A model generated the notes under the pieces. It was not told the DNA's origin. It did not search any database and was given only the letters and a program-made list of their open reading frames with translations. A program made the translations under genes and the position numbers. A stretch of 64,000 nt of DNA from UBA7359 sp964392105 (GTDB taxonomy: Bacteria > Pseudomonadota > Gammaproteobacteria > Eutrophobiales > Eutrophobiaceae): the NCBI GenBank assembly GCA_964392105.1, contig CAYMPA010000001.1, forward strand, positions 10,917 through 74,916, read 5' to 3'. Of the stretch, positions 42,819-51,335 are shown piece after piece (the first letter of the stretch is position 1; the number at the start of each line of letters is the position of its first letter).

Positions 42819-43922
42819 TTAATGAAATGAATTATAGATAGATATGGTTTTATCTAGCATATTGCTTAATGTAAAAACATTTCTATCGTGTACTTTAGGC
42901 ATTGATTGATAAAATTGATTTATAAGTGTGATTACACTCTCAGTACAAAGCGGTTTTGCTTTACCTTCAGAAAACATTTCGCCAAGTACTTCTGCGGCCC
43001 CGCCGTGGTCATATGCAATTACAGGCACTCCTAAACTCAACGCCTCCAGGGCCGTTCTTCCGAAAGCTTCAGGGATCCTGGCCAGAGATAGTACTATGTT
43101 TGATATCGACATAATCTCTCTCATATCATTTCGTTGGCCTAGAAATGTAAAATGTTCATTCATATCTTTTGAATTAATTAAATATTTTAATTCTTGTAAA
43201 TATTTGTCTTTTCCTGGATCTGTGCCACCCGCAATTAAACCATGAGCATTAAGTCCGTAATTTATTGCGTTAGTAATAATTTCAATAAAGTCGTTATGAC
43301 CTTTCCAACGGGTAACTCTGGCAGGAAGCGTGATAATAAACTTATCGGATAAACCAGGATGTTGATCATTCCAGTCTTTAAGCCAGCCACCAGATGGTTT
43401 GTAATTATAAGGATAATTCTCTTTGCTAATACCACGATGAATAATATCAATTTTGTTCTCATCTACGTCAGGGTAGTTCTCGAGAATATAATTTTTAATA
43501 TATTCTGAAATAGCGATGACACGTTCGCCAGAGGTCATGATTTTACTGTAACGATTTACAGTATAAGGCCCATGTACCGTGGTGATAAAAACAGGTCTGT
43601 TTTTTGGATCAAGTTTATTCCAGGCCAAATAGGCCAGCCATGCTGGCATGCGTGATCGTGCGTGAATGATATCAATCTTTTGTTCTTTGAATAGTTTGCG
43701 TAATTCCGGGATTAGTCTGGCGCTTAATATAGATTTTTTTCCTACGGGCAAATCAATATGTTCACTGCCTTCTGCAACCAGTTGCTGTACAAGCCTGCCA
43801 GGACCAGAGACTACGAGTGAACGGTGCTTTCGACGTACAAGTTCCGCAGCAACATCAAGCGTACCTTGTTCAACGCCGCCACAATCCAGCTCAGGTAATA
43901 TTTGTAATACAGTTGGTTTCAA
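42819..43922 (-). CDS. Glycosyltransferase family 4
   Basis: This 367-aa protein has a GT-B fold. It opens with LQILPELDCGGVEQGTLDVAAEL, has IIHARSRMPAWLAYLA in the acceptor domain and the donor-site motif EAFGRTALEALSLGVPVIAYDHGGAAEV with the conserved E-x7-E. It is a retaining sugar transferase for LPS. It is first in a four-gene run (GT4, GT2, ligase-like, GT9 genes) reading left. The 153 bases upstream contain no recognised feature. Confidence 0.88.
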   Translation of the reverse strand: MKPTVLQILPELDCGGVEQGTLDVAAELVRRKHRSLVVSGPGRLVQQLVAEGSEHIDLPVGKKSILSARLIPELRKLFKEQKIDIIHARSRMPAWLAYLAWNKLDPKNRPVFITTVHGPYTVNRYSKIMTSGERVIAISEYIKNYILENYPDVDENKIDIIHRGISKENYPYNYKPSGGWLKDWNDQHPGLSDKFIITLPARVTRWKGHNDFIEIITNAINYGLNAHGLIAGGTDPGKDKYLQELKYLINSKDMNEHFTFLGQRNDMREIMSISNIVLSLARIPEAFGRTALEALSLGVPVIAYDHGGAAEVLGEMFSEGKAKPLCTESVITLINQFYQSMPKVHDRNVFTLSNMLDKTISIYNSFH

Positions 43923-44075
43923 AGGTTGTCTCTTGATTGGCCCGGGTTAGTTTATACTGGAAAGGAAAACATATATGCCAGCTTATAATCGTATAGTAAC
44001 TTAATATTTAAAGGCTTTCGATATTCATGTGTCCGATTTAATTTGCCTTTTAATAATAAATTATTAGATACAGAT

Positions 44076-44861
44076 TTAAGTTTTTCGCGAAAGAAATATC
44101 AAGCCGGGTTTTTTATGTTTGTAAAACTTGATAATTTTAAAACCATATCGTTGAAATAATATAGCCACTGTTTTTCTGGTGAAATGCTGTACGTGTATTG
44201 GCGGACAGAAAACATCCCATTCAGTTATATCTTCTGGTACTTTGGGGTGGCCTAAATCTGGTGTTGTTATATATAAATAGCCATCCTTTTTTACCAGGTT
44301 TTCGAGCGCTTTCATATAAAGATTAATGTTGCTGACGTGTTCGATTACTTCTGAAGAATAGACGAAATCATATTTATTTTTTGAATCGAGCAATTGTACA
44401 AAATCCATGCAATAGTAATTTGCTCGTTTGAAACGCTGCTTTGCATACTCAACAGCATTTTCACTTATATCAACCCCGGTTGATGTCTTTGCAATAAAAC
44501 TTAATGCGTGAGCAACAAAACCACCGCCGCAACCGAAATCCAGGGTATTTTTTCCTATTGCATAAGGCAAAAAGCGGGGCAGCTTGATAAAGGCGCGTCT
44601 CAGGCGAGAGCTTGATTTATTGTATGTTGGTTCCGGCTCTTTTTCGCTATCCATGTAAAGTTCGTTTAGTGTATTTTGATCAGGCATTGGATTTAAAAAT
44701 ACAAAATCACACCCTGTACAGCGATTAAATGGATAATCATTTTTTGTCACAAAATAATTGGTTTCTGCGTTATCACAAACCGGACAAGGCACAATAGTGT
44801 TTTCGTTGTCATTCAAACTATTCAATCCAGGACGCCCCGCTCTAATAATAGTATTGAACAA
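44076..44861 (-). CDS. Class I SAM-dependent methyltransferase
   Basis: The 261-aa protein has an N-terminal zinc-binding region (CPVCDN...CTGCDFVFLNP) followed by a methyltransferase domain with motif I TLDFGCGGGFVAHAL and YSSEVIEHVSNINLYMKALENLVKKDG. The zinc-ribbon plus methyltransferase layout is common among sugar or small-metabolite methyltransferases in polysaccharide loci. The start is TTG 44861 with GAGG about 11 bases upstream, or TTG at 44825, which would overlap the preceding stop codon by a few bases. It overlaps the ELM1-like gene, so they are coupled. Confidence 0.8.
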   Translation of the reverse strand: MFNTIIRAGRPGLNSLNDNENTIVPCPVCDNAETNYFVTKNDYPFNRCTGCDFVFLNPMPDQNTLNELYMDSEKEPEPTYNKSSSRLRRAFIKLPRFLPYAIGKNTLDFGCGGGFVAHALSFIAKTSTGVDISENAVEYAKQRFKRANYYCMDFVQLLDSKNKYDFVYSSEVIEHVSNINLYMKALENLVKKDGYLYITTPDLGHPKVPEDITEWDVFCPPIHVQHFTRKTVAILFQRYGFKIIKFYKHKKPGLIFLSRKT

Positions 44862-45730
44862 CGTTCTGCCTCATTAAACTTAAAAGAATTGGTTCTTAAT
44901 GTTTTTGAAACTTTCCATGCGCCGAATGTTGTAAGTTGATTTTCGTTAATTAAAGTGTTTATCGCGTTGCTTATCCTGGTTTTCCTTTTTTGTGGTATTT
45001 CAAGCAAACCGACCGATGCACCGGAAGAAAGCGATTCATAAATCATGGAAACACTATCTTCACTGACCCATATGTAGTTGGACTTAAAAATAAACTCATG
45101 AATATTTTTTGTGTCCGTTTCGCTATAATTTAATACTTTGATATTCTCACCAACCATTTCAACTAGTCTTGTCAGTATTTCTTCAGGAGTTCGAGGTGAG
45201 TCGGCAATAATCCATTTTATTTTTGAATTATTTGTAACAATGGTTTCAATCTGATTAATTATTAATTCGCCATCCCATTGATAGTGCTTTGATGGTCCGC
45301 CAAGCAGAATTAACCCCATGTTTGGTGTGTTTTCTTCGTTGAATTGTATCGGGTTTAATGCGCCGGTAGTTGTAATTACATTATCCTTCTCGGGAGGTAA
45401 GTCGTGTTTTGGAATTATGCAAAAATCAAAAAATGACAAAGGCAAACTTGGTTTCATTAAGACAATAATTTTTCCATTTCGAGCACGTCTTGCGGATAAC
45501 ATCGGCAAATGAGTTCCATGTCCCGCACCTATGATAATATTTGGGTCAGGCAGATCATCGCCGCGTGGAAATTGTTTGAACAAAAGATGACTAAAATTAT
45601 TAATTAGCGAATTGACAGGTATATCAAATCGCTCACATTTCTTTAGTTTTTCTATAGCAGTGCATAATCCTATGCTTTGAGTGTCGTGGCCAGATTTACC
45701 ATCAGTAAAGCGCCAAATATTAAAAGTCAT
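44822..45730 (-). CDS. ELM1/GtrOC1-like putative glycosyltransferase
   Basis: This 302-aa protein belongs to the family named after plant mitochondrial fission protein ELM1, bacterial members of which sit in LPS loci. Visible features are IWRFTDGKSGHDTQS at the start, IIGAGHGTHLPMLSARRA, ILLGGPSKHYQW and VSEDSVSMIYESLSSGASVGLL, the last resembling the nucleotide-sugar site of GT-B enzymes. No membrane segment is present. It is translationally coupled to the methyltransferase gene. The bacterial function is not proven; sugar transfer is inferred. Confidence 0.8.
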   Translation of the reverse strand: MTFNIWRFTDGKSGHDTQSIGLCTAIEKLKKCERFDIPVNSLINNFSHLLFKQFPRGDDLPDPNIIIGAGHGTHLPMLSARRARNGKIIVLMKPSLPLSFFDFCIIPKHDLPPEKDNVITTTGALNPIQFNEENTPNMGLILLGGPSKHYQWDGELIINQIETIVTNNSKIKWIIADSPRTPEEILTRLVEMVGENIKVLNYSETDTKNIHEFIFKSNYIWVSEDSVSMIYESLSSGASVGLLEIPQKRKTRISNAINTLINENQLTTFGAWKVSKTLRTNSFKFNEAERCSILLLERGVLD

Positions 45731-45752
45731 GTTTTCCTGGTTTTATAACCAA

Positions 45753-45956
45753 CTAATCCTCGAGAATATACTCGGTACTGCAATAAGGACATTTTTCCTC
45801 ACCTGAGTCTTCAATCGGGAGATAGACCCGCGGATGTTGATTCCAGAGGCTCATTTCAGGCAAGGGGCAATGCAATGGCAATTGTTCTTTTTTAATATGA
45901 AATACAGACTCATCGCTTGTGGATACCGTTGCCATATCTTGTCCTGTTTCACTCAT
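45753..45956 (-). CDS. Zinc-finger (zf-CHCC) domain protein
   Basis: The 67-aa protein has one Cys, one His and a CxxC (LHCPLP...NQHPRVYLPI...EKCPYCSTEY), the zf-CHCC pattern shared with the mitochondrial complex I accessory subunit NDUFS6. Stand-alone bacterial versions are common and often lie beside ilvE in Gammaproteobacteria, as here (12-base gap). It probably binds one zinc. Its role is unknown. Confidence 0.85.
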   Translation of the reverse strand: MSETGQDMATVSTSDESVFHIKKEQLPLHCPLPEMSLWNQHPRVYLPIEDSGEEKCPYCSTEYILED

Positions 45957-45968
45957 AGCGTTGCCTCG

Positions 45969-46889
45969 TTAGACATAACTCAACCAACCCTGGTGTTTTT
46001 CAAGTTTTCCTTTTACACAATCAAAATACAATTTTTGTAATTTTTCTGTAATTGGCCCTTTTTTGCCGCTCCCGATCTGACGGCCATCAAGCTCACGTAT
46101 TGGCGTCACTTCGGCAGCTGTCCCGGTAAAAAATACTTCATCAGCAATATATACTTCATCGCGAGTTATCCTTTTTTCTTTAACGGCAATATTATTTTCT
46201 TGAGCAAATTGCATGATGGTTTCGCGAGTAATTCCCTCAAGCGCAGATGTTAAATCAGGCGTATACATAATGCCATTACGCACAATAAAGATATTCTCAC
46301 CGCTACCTTCAGCAACATAGCCCTCATTATCCAGCAGTAATGCCTCGTCATAACCGGCAGCGAGCGCTTCCTGTAAAGCGAGCATGGAGTTCATGTAGTT
46401 GCCGTTTGCTTTTGCCTTGCACATCGTAATATTGACATGATGACGGGTGAAGGAGGATGTTTTGATTCTAATCCCCTTTTCCAGCCCCTCGTGTCCGAGA
46501 TAAGAGCCCCAGGGCCAGGCGGCAATCATCACATGAACTTCAAGGTTATCTGCTCTCAACCCCATCCCTTCTGAACCATAGAAACACATTGGTCGTATAT
46601 ATGCAGTCTCCAGATTATTGTTTTTTACAGTATCAAGGCACATTTTATTGATCGTTTCTTTATCGAAAGGCAACTTCATGTTTAGTATGTGTGCAGAAGC
46701 AAATAGCCTGTTGGTATGGTCATCAAGGCGGAAGATGGCAGTGCCATAATCCGTCTTATAGGCCCGAATGCCTTCAAAAACACCCATACCATAATGAAGG
46801 GTATGTGTTAGCACATGGGTTTTTGCATCTCTCCAGGGGACAAATTCGCCATCAAGCCAAATAACCCCGTCACGATCATCCATACTCAT
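45969..46889 (-). CDS. ilvE: Branched-chain amino acid aminotransferase
   Basis: The 306-aa fold-type IV PLP enzyme catalyses the last step of leucine, isoleucine and valine synthesis. It shows the N-terminal WLDGEFVPWRDAKTHVLTHTL and GVFEGIRAYKT, the PLP lysine in CKAKANGNYMNS and the cofactor loop EGSGENIFIV, ending with FFTGTAAEVTPIRELDGR. It is upstream of the zf-CHCC gene on the same strand. A family A repeat lies about 110 bases upstream. Confidence 0.95.
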   Translation of the reverse strand: MSMDDRDGVIWLDGEFVPWRDAKTHVLTHTLHYGMGVFEGIRAYKTDYGTAIFRLDDHTNRLFASAHILNMKLPFDKETINKMCLDTVKNNNLETAYIRPMCFYGSEGMGLRADNLEVHVMIAAWPWGSYLGHEGLEKGIRIKTSSFTRHHVNITMCKAKANGNYMNSMLALQEALAAGYDEALLLDNEGYVAEGSGENIFIVRNGIMYTPDLTSALEGITRETIMQFAQENNIAVKEKRITRDEVYIADEVFFTGTAAEVTPIRELDGRQIGSGKKGPITEKLQKLYFDCVKGKLEKHQGWLSYV

Positions 46890-46997
46890 TATTTTCTTAC
46901 CGAATGTTTTAAATTAATTAATCTTGTAAATAATTATGGTTTTAACAAAGCGGACTAATGGTAATGCGCCAGTCAAACTCAATCAATAAGTCTTTAA

Positions 46998-47282
46998 TCT
47001 AGAAACCGCAGTTGGACGCGTTTGAGTGTGCGTTTTGCGGGGTCAGTTGCGCCGACTAAAAAGCCGCGCATAGTTATGTACAGGACGTACGGTATGCTGG
47101 TTTTGCAGGAGCAAAAACCAGCGATTCTACGCAAGGCATTTGCCGTCAAGCAAATGATCCTGAAAAATGTGCCATAAAATGCGTAGACGGACTTACTCAA
47201 TGCGCGAAATACTGAAATATGATAAGTAACTGGTTTGTAATACATCATTTTGATTTGCGGTCGGTCAACTGCGGTTTCTAGG
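46998..47282. mobile_element. MITE-like palindromic element, family A copy 2
   Basis: This is 285 bases with ends TCTAGAAACCGCAGTTG and CAACTGCGGTTTCTAGG, directly flanked by TTTAA (46993-46997 and 47283-47287). Plus-strand hairpins include GTAC-AGGAC-GTAC (47077-47089) and CTGGTTTTGC-AGGA with its complement (47096-47120), both shared with copy 1. The copy lacks the CTCC-ATGGAT-GGAG and GGAC-AGGAC-GTCC block of copies 1 and 3. It sits between the divergent ilvE and rhodanese genes. The rest of the 46890-47370 gap is AT-rich without recognisable features. Confidence 0.85.
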
Positions 47283-47394
47283 TTTAACCAATCTATAAAT
47301 TGATATCAATTTAGAATTCGTACACAGGATGGATTATGCTGTAAAAATATACCCAAGATTCGATTAAACAATGCATAAAATCCAGGCAACAAAT

Positions 47395-47811
47395 ATGATT
47401 AAAGAAATTCTTCCAAAAGAGGCCTATGAGATACTGGAACTGCAGAAAAACGCCGTATTGATAGATGTTAGAAGCACTATGGAATACGAGTATGTTGGTC
47501 ATCCGCGAAATGCGATACATGTCCCCTTGAAAGAACCGCCTGACTGGGATATACAGCAGGATTTTGTGAAAAATACCAGGTTAGTATTGGAACAGCGATT
47601 ACCAGAAAATAATACAATAAACGAAATCCCGGTATTAATGCTTTGTAGAAGCGGCAAACGATCCGGGCTTGGGGCTGAATTGTTGATCAAAGACGGGTTT
47701 ACAAACGTGTACAATGTGCTTGAAGGATTTGAAGGAGACAAGGACGATAATGGTCATCGCAACAGCATCAATGGCTGGCGGTTTCATGGTTTACCGTGGG
47801 AGCAGTCATAA
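47395..47811 (+). CDS. Rhodanese-like domain protein
   Basis: From ATG 47395 the protein is 138 aa (an ATG at 47371 would add eight residues). It is a single rhodanese domain: LIDVRSTMEYEYVGHPRNAIHVPLK, the catalytic loop MLCRSGKRSG with the active cysteine, then YNVLEGFEGDKD and a C-terminal NGWRFHGLPWEQS. That tail is typical of a proteobacterial single-domain group. No signal peptide is present. It likely carries sulfane sulfur in the cytoplasm. The partner is unknown. Confidence 0.88.
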   Translation: MIKEILPKEAYEILELQKNAVLIDVRSTMEYEYVGHPRNAIHVPLKEPPDWDIQQDFVKNTRLVLEQRLPENNTINEIPVLMLCRSGKRSGLGAELLIKDGFTNVYNVLEGFEGDKDDNGHRNSINGWRFHGLPWEQS

Positions 47812-47852
47812 TTACTCTGTTTTATTTGATTTATCCATGCAGGCTTCTCTAA

Positions 47853-49256
47853 ATGAGACCATTTAAACCATTAATTGATCTTGCTAAAAATATCCTGGCC
47901 GGTACGCGTGCCGCATTGTTTATGCCTGTTCATCTTTGGTTATTTAAAAGCGGTTATTTGCAAATTTGTCTGCTTTTAGTTGTTTCATTATGCCTGTCAA
48001 TTGTTCATGATTATTTTGATACGGCGCCTGATAATTACTTTAATCCTTATGGCTTAAGCTATCAGGCATTACTTTACCTGTTGTTTTTTTTCAGTTTGAG
48101 CCTAATAGCGGTTCTTAACTCAAGACAGCGTGATTTGCCCAAACTGATTGTTTTGTTTTTATCAATTGTTCCGGTTATATGGTTAGGAACAGTTTGTTTA
48201 TTGGCTTTGGCAAAACAACAATCTTATTTTGATGCATACCAATCAAACTGGGCAGTTTTTATTATTTATTCACTATGGTACATGTTGGTTGTTGCTCGCT
48301 TAATAAAACGGTTTTTTTATATACGTGTTTTACCAACTCTTGTTTATGTGGTGTTTTATGCAGTAGTTAATTTTACCCCCTTGTTTTTATTGCCAGCCGA
48401 ACCGCTTTGGTATCCGATACAAACGGTTAATAATCAAACAAAATACTCACGAAGTATTGACGTTGAGACTATTTACTATTCGCAAAATACATTGCTGAAT
48501 GAAGTAATTAATAATCTGGTTGACGGTAGAGAAGGCGTTGACGATTTATTTTTTATAGGCTTTGCAGGCGATGCCGATGAAGATGTTTTTATGAATGAAG
48601 CGATTGCAGCCCAAAACATCATGAATAATTATTTTGATGCTTTTGGCCGTTCGTTGGTTTTGATCAATAATGAAGATACCGTTGACAGCATCCCTTTGGC
48701 GAACGGTCATAATCTAAAATATAGTATTAAAGAAACAGCAAAATTAATGAATACGGACGAAGATATAATGCTTCTTTTTCTGTCATCTCACGGATCTGAA
48801 GACCATTATATTTCCGCCAATTTCCCTCCATTTAAGCTGAATGATATTAATGCGACAAACATCAACAAGGCTTTCGATATGGCAGGCATAAAGTGGCGCA
48901 TAATAATTGTTTCAGCCTGTTATTCAGGTGGGTTTATAGATGCCCTGGCAAATCCGTATACTTTGTTGATAACTGCTGCGAGCGCAGACCGAAATTCATT
49001 TGGATGCGGGCATGATGGAAAATATACATATTTCGGCGATGCTTATTTTGAGAGCGGTTTAAAGCAAACAAAATCTTTTATTAAGGCCTTTGATCGTGCG
49101 AAAGAATTAATTTACGACAAGGAAAATAAAGAGGGGTTTAAAAACTCAAATCCGCAAATCAGTATTGGATCCGAGATAGAAAGTAAATTAGTTGAATATG
49201 AAAAAAGACTTAAGGCAAAGGGCAATAACAATTGGGCAAGCACAGTTAATAGTTAA
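47853..49256 (+). CDS. Membrane-anchored C13 (legumain-like) family peptidase
   Basis: The 467-aa protein begins with about five hydrophobic segments (residues 25-180), then a soluble domain of about 270 residues. That domain has the clan CD catalytic signature: LLFLSSHGSEDHY with the His and IIVSACYSGGFIDAL with the Cys. A further ITAASADRNSFGCG follows, as in bacterial C13 peptidases related to legumain and GPI8. The protease domain should face the periplasm. It starts 41 bases after the rhodanese gene. A family B repeat begins directly after its stop codon. The substrate is unknown. Confidence 0.82.
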   Translation: MRPFKPLIDLAKNILAGTRAALFMPVHLWLFKSGYLQICLLLVVSLCLSIVHDYFDTAPDNYFNPYGLSYQALLYLLFFFSLSLIAVLNSRQRDLPKLIVLFLSIVPVIWLGTVCLLALAKQQSYFDAYQSNWAVFIIYSLWYMLVVARLIKRFFYIRVLPTLVYVVFYAVVNFTPLFLLPAEPLWYPIQTVNNQTKYSRSIDVETIYYSQNTLLNEVINNLVDGREGVDDLFFIGFAGDADEDVFMNEAIAAQNIMNNYFDAFGRSLVLINNEDTVDSIPLANGHNLKYSIKETAKLMNTDEDIMLLFLSSHGSEDHYISANFPPFKLNDINATNINKAFDMAGIKWRIIIVSACYSGGFIDALANPYTLLITAASADRNSFGCGHDGKYTYFGDAYFESGLKQTKSFIKAFDRAKELIYDKENKEGFKNSNPQISIGSEIESKLVEYEKRLKAKGNNNWASTVNS

Positions 49257-49554
49257 GGGCACCTCTAAAAATGCACTTTTTCCGCGATAGCGTCGTCAGC
49301 TCCGTACTCGAATACCCAGAGGGCACGCTGTACCCAAGGGGCATGCTATCCTCATGTATCCCTTATACACTACGGTTCTCGGCTTTGGCTTGAAAACTTG
49401 TTCCTGACGTTTTCTACCACCTACATCCGTGTAGGCGTTCCTGCGTCGCTCTATCTCCTGCATCCATGCAGTCGTCCGTGCGGTGCTCACCCCCCCCCAA
49501 GGGGGTACCGAGGTCCTCGCTCTCACGGAAAAATCACTATTTTTAGAGGTGCCC
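49257..49554. mobile_element. MITE-like palindromic element, family B copy 2
   Basis: The ends GGGCACCTCTAAAAATGCAC and (inverse) CTATTTTTAGAGGTGCCC are well preserved, and TTAA flanks both sides (49253-49256, the left one including the stop codon of the C13 peptidase, and 49555-49558). Hairpins include CCTACA-TCCG-TGTAGG (49420-49435) and CTGC-ATCCAT-GCAG (49458-49471), which read CGGA and ATGGAT in the loop on the minus strand, plus GGGCAC-GCT-GTACCC. It lies between the convergent C13 peptidase and tatC genes. No transposase is present. Confidence 0.85.
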
Positions 49555-49559
49555 TTAAA

Positions 49560-50327
49560 TTAAGCTGGCTTATCTAAATCTTCCTGATCTGAAGAATCTT
49601 TTTTATTACCACTATATCTGCTAAGGACAAGACCACTTTCGAACAGCAACCAAATAGGCACGGCCAATAATATTTGAGATATCACATCTGGTGGTGTTAA
49701 TAGCATGCCTGCTAAAAAGGCCAACAAAATTATATAAGGCCGATTAGCCGTCAGCTTTTCAACACTGACAATACCGGCCCTGACCAATAAAAATGTTGCT
49801 ACAGGAATTTCAAATGAAACGCCAAAGGCGAAAAACATCTTAAGAATAAAATCAAGATAATGATTAATATCAGTCATTATCTGTATGCCTTCTGGTGCAG
49901 TAGCAGTCAAAAAGGCAAATAAAACAGGAAACACAATATAATAGGCAAATAATATTCCGATATAAAAAAGTAAACTGCTGCTTATTAATAATGGAAGCGC
50001 TAATTTTTTTTCGTTTATGTATAGCCCTGGTGCAATAAAGGACCAGGCCTGGTAAAGAGCATAGGGAACAGAAAAAAGCACTGCACAAAACAAGGTTAAT
50101 TTAAATGGTGCAAAAAAAGGAGAGGCCACCTCTGTTGCGATCATACTGCTTCCTTCAGGAAGCTTTGCTATTAATGGCGTTGCGATAAAGCCATATATCT
50201 GATTTGAAAACGGAAGCAGCACCAGCATTATTACAAAAACACAAATTACAACTCGTAAAAGACAAGTGCGTAATTCAATTAAATGTGAAATTAACGGCTG
50301 TCCAGAATCTGTATTGGCATCCGTCAT
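49560..50327 (-). CDS. tatC: Sec-independent protein translocase TatC
   Basis: The 255-aa protein has six membrane helices and the TatC hallmarks SHLIELRTCLLR at the cytoplasmic N-terminus, FAPFKLTLFCAVLFSVPYALYQAWSFIAPGLY and FGVSFEIPVA. It forms the twin-arginine receptor with TatB. It is the last gene of hisA-hisF-hisI-hisE-tatA-tatB-tatC, an order common in Gammaproteobacteria. A Tat substrate, MsrB, is encoded at 7.6 kb. Confidence 0.96.
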   Translation of the reverse strand: MTDANTDSGQPLISHLIELRTCLLRVVICVFVIMLVLLPFSNQIYGFIATPLIAKLPEGSSMIATEVASPFFAPFKLTLFCAVLFSVPYALYQAWSFIAPGLYINEKKLALPLLISSSLLFYIGILFAYYIVFPVLFAFLTATAPEGIQIMTDINHYLDFILKMFFAFGVSFEIPVATFLLVRAGIVSVEKLTANRPYIILLAFLAGMLLTPPDVISQILLAVPIWLLFESGLVLSRYSGNKKDSSDQEDLDKPA

Positions 50328-50345
50328 AATAAAAGTATGAACAGC

Positions 50346-50633
50346 TTACTTTGCTGATTCACTTTCGTTGTTGTTATTAGTTTGGCCCAATATGATACGA
50401 TCAGGCGACTCTTTCATCAGGTCATCGATATGGTTAATGCTCTTGTGGAGATCGCCTGCTTGATCTAATTCAAATTCTTTTTCAAGTTCTCTTCTGGCGG
50501 ATTGAATAAGATTGCGAGCCCTGGCAAAAATTCGTCCAGCATCACGGGCAAATTTTGGTAATCGTTCAGGTCCAATAATAACCAAAGCGACAAGCGCGAT
50601 AATCACCAGCTCCCAGAACCCGATATCAAACAT
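50346..50633 (-). CDS. tatB: Sec-independent protein translocase TatB
   Basis: This 95-aa protein begins MFDIGFWELVIIALVALVIIGPERLP, with the Glu at position 8 and the Gly-Pro hinge of TatB. It continues with an amphipathic helix and a charged tail (RRELEKEFELDQ). It lies between tatA (30-base gap) and tatC (18-base gap). It is shorter than E. coli TatB but in the normal range. Confidence 0.94.
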   Translation of the reverse strand: MFDIGFWELVIIALVALVIIGPERLPKFARDAGRIFARARNLIQSARRELEKEFELDQAGDLHKSINHIDDLMKESPDRIILGQTNNNNESESAK

Positions 50634-50663
50634 GGTTGTATCTTTGTGAAGTGTTATTGAAGA

Positions 50664-50906
50664 TTAGCTTTTAGAAGTATCTTCATTTTGTGATTCAACT
50701 TCAACTTCACCCTCTATTATTTGGCCCGGTGACGAATTGTCGGTTGGTTCATTCAATTGTTCCTTTTCTTCAGGTTCACTAACTGCACTCCTGAAGCTTT
50801 TTACTGCGCTTCCCAAATCACCACCCATATTACGCAGCTTTTTTGTACCGAATACCAAGGCAACGATTAGTAATAGAATTAATAACTCAGAGACTCCAAA
50901 TCCCAT
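50664..50906 (-). CDS. tatA: Sec-independent protein translocase TatA
   Basis: From ATG 50906 the protein is 80 aa: one N-terminal helix (MGFGVSELLILLLIVALVF), the hinge FGTKKLRNMGGDLGSAVKSFR with its conserved Phe-Gly, and an acidic tail. GGAG lies about 12 bases upstream of this start. The in-frame ATG at 50921 would add five polar residues before the helix and is unlikely. TatA forms the translocation pore. Confidence 0.94.
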   Translation of the reverse strand: MGFGVSELLILLLIVALVFGTKKLRNMGGDLGSAVKSFRSAVSEPEEKEQLNEPTDNSSPGQIIEGEVEVESQNEDTSKS

Positions 50907-50989
50907 ATTTATTCTCTCCACATATTTTTCATTATAGATTAATTATAGTTGACCTTATTTCATAACAGCAGGCAAGCTCGACATTTAAA

Positions 50990-51322
50990 TCAGGTCTTTG
51001 ATGAATTATTTCGATTAGCTTTTTCCTCAAGACCAGATAAACCAAACCGACTCTCAAGCTCCTTAAGAATGTCATTAGAATCAAGACCATGAAACTTAAG
51101 CAACACTAGAGTATGAAACCATAAATCGGCAATTTCGTGAATTATAGCTGCATTTTCACCGGATTTAGATGCAATTAGCGTCTCAGTCGCCTCTTCACCT
51201 ACTTTTTTCAGGATGCTATCCAGGCCGTCACTAAATAGCTTGGCTGTGTACGACTCATCAGGGGTGGCTTGTTTACGCTGTTCCAGTATTTCACAAAGAG
51301 AGTTAAGTATGTCTTGCTTCAT
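50990..51322 (-). CDS. hisE: Phosphoribosyl-ATP diphosphatase
   Basis: The 110-aa MazG-like enzyme removes pyrophosphate from phosphoribosyl-ATP, step 2 of histidine synthesis. It has the helical motif KKVGEEATETLIASKSG and HEIADLWFHTLVLLKFHGLD, with the metal-binding EExxE and ExxD pattern. It lies 13 bases downstream of hisI; in E. coli these two activities are fused, here they are separate genes. Confidence 0.95.
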   Translation of the reverse strand: MKQDILNSLCEILEQRKQATPDESYTAKLFSDGLDSILKKVGEEATETLIASKSGENAAIIHEIADLWFHTLVLLKFHGLDSNDILKELESRFGLSGLEEKANRNNSSKT

Positions 51323-51335
51323 TTCGGTCCTGTTA

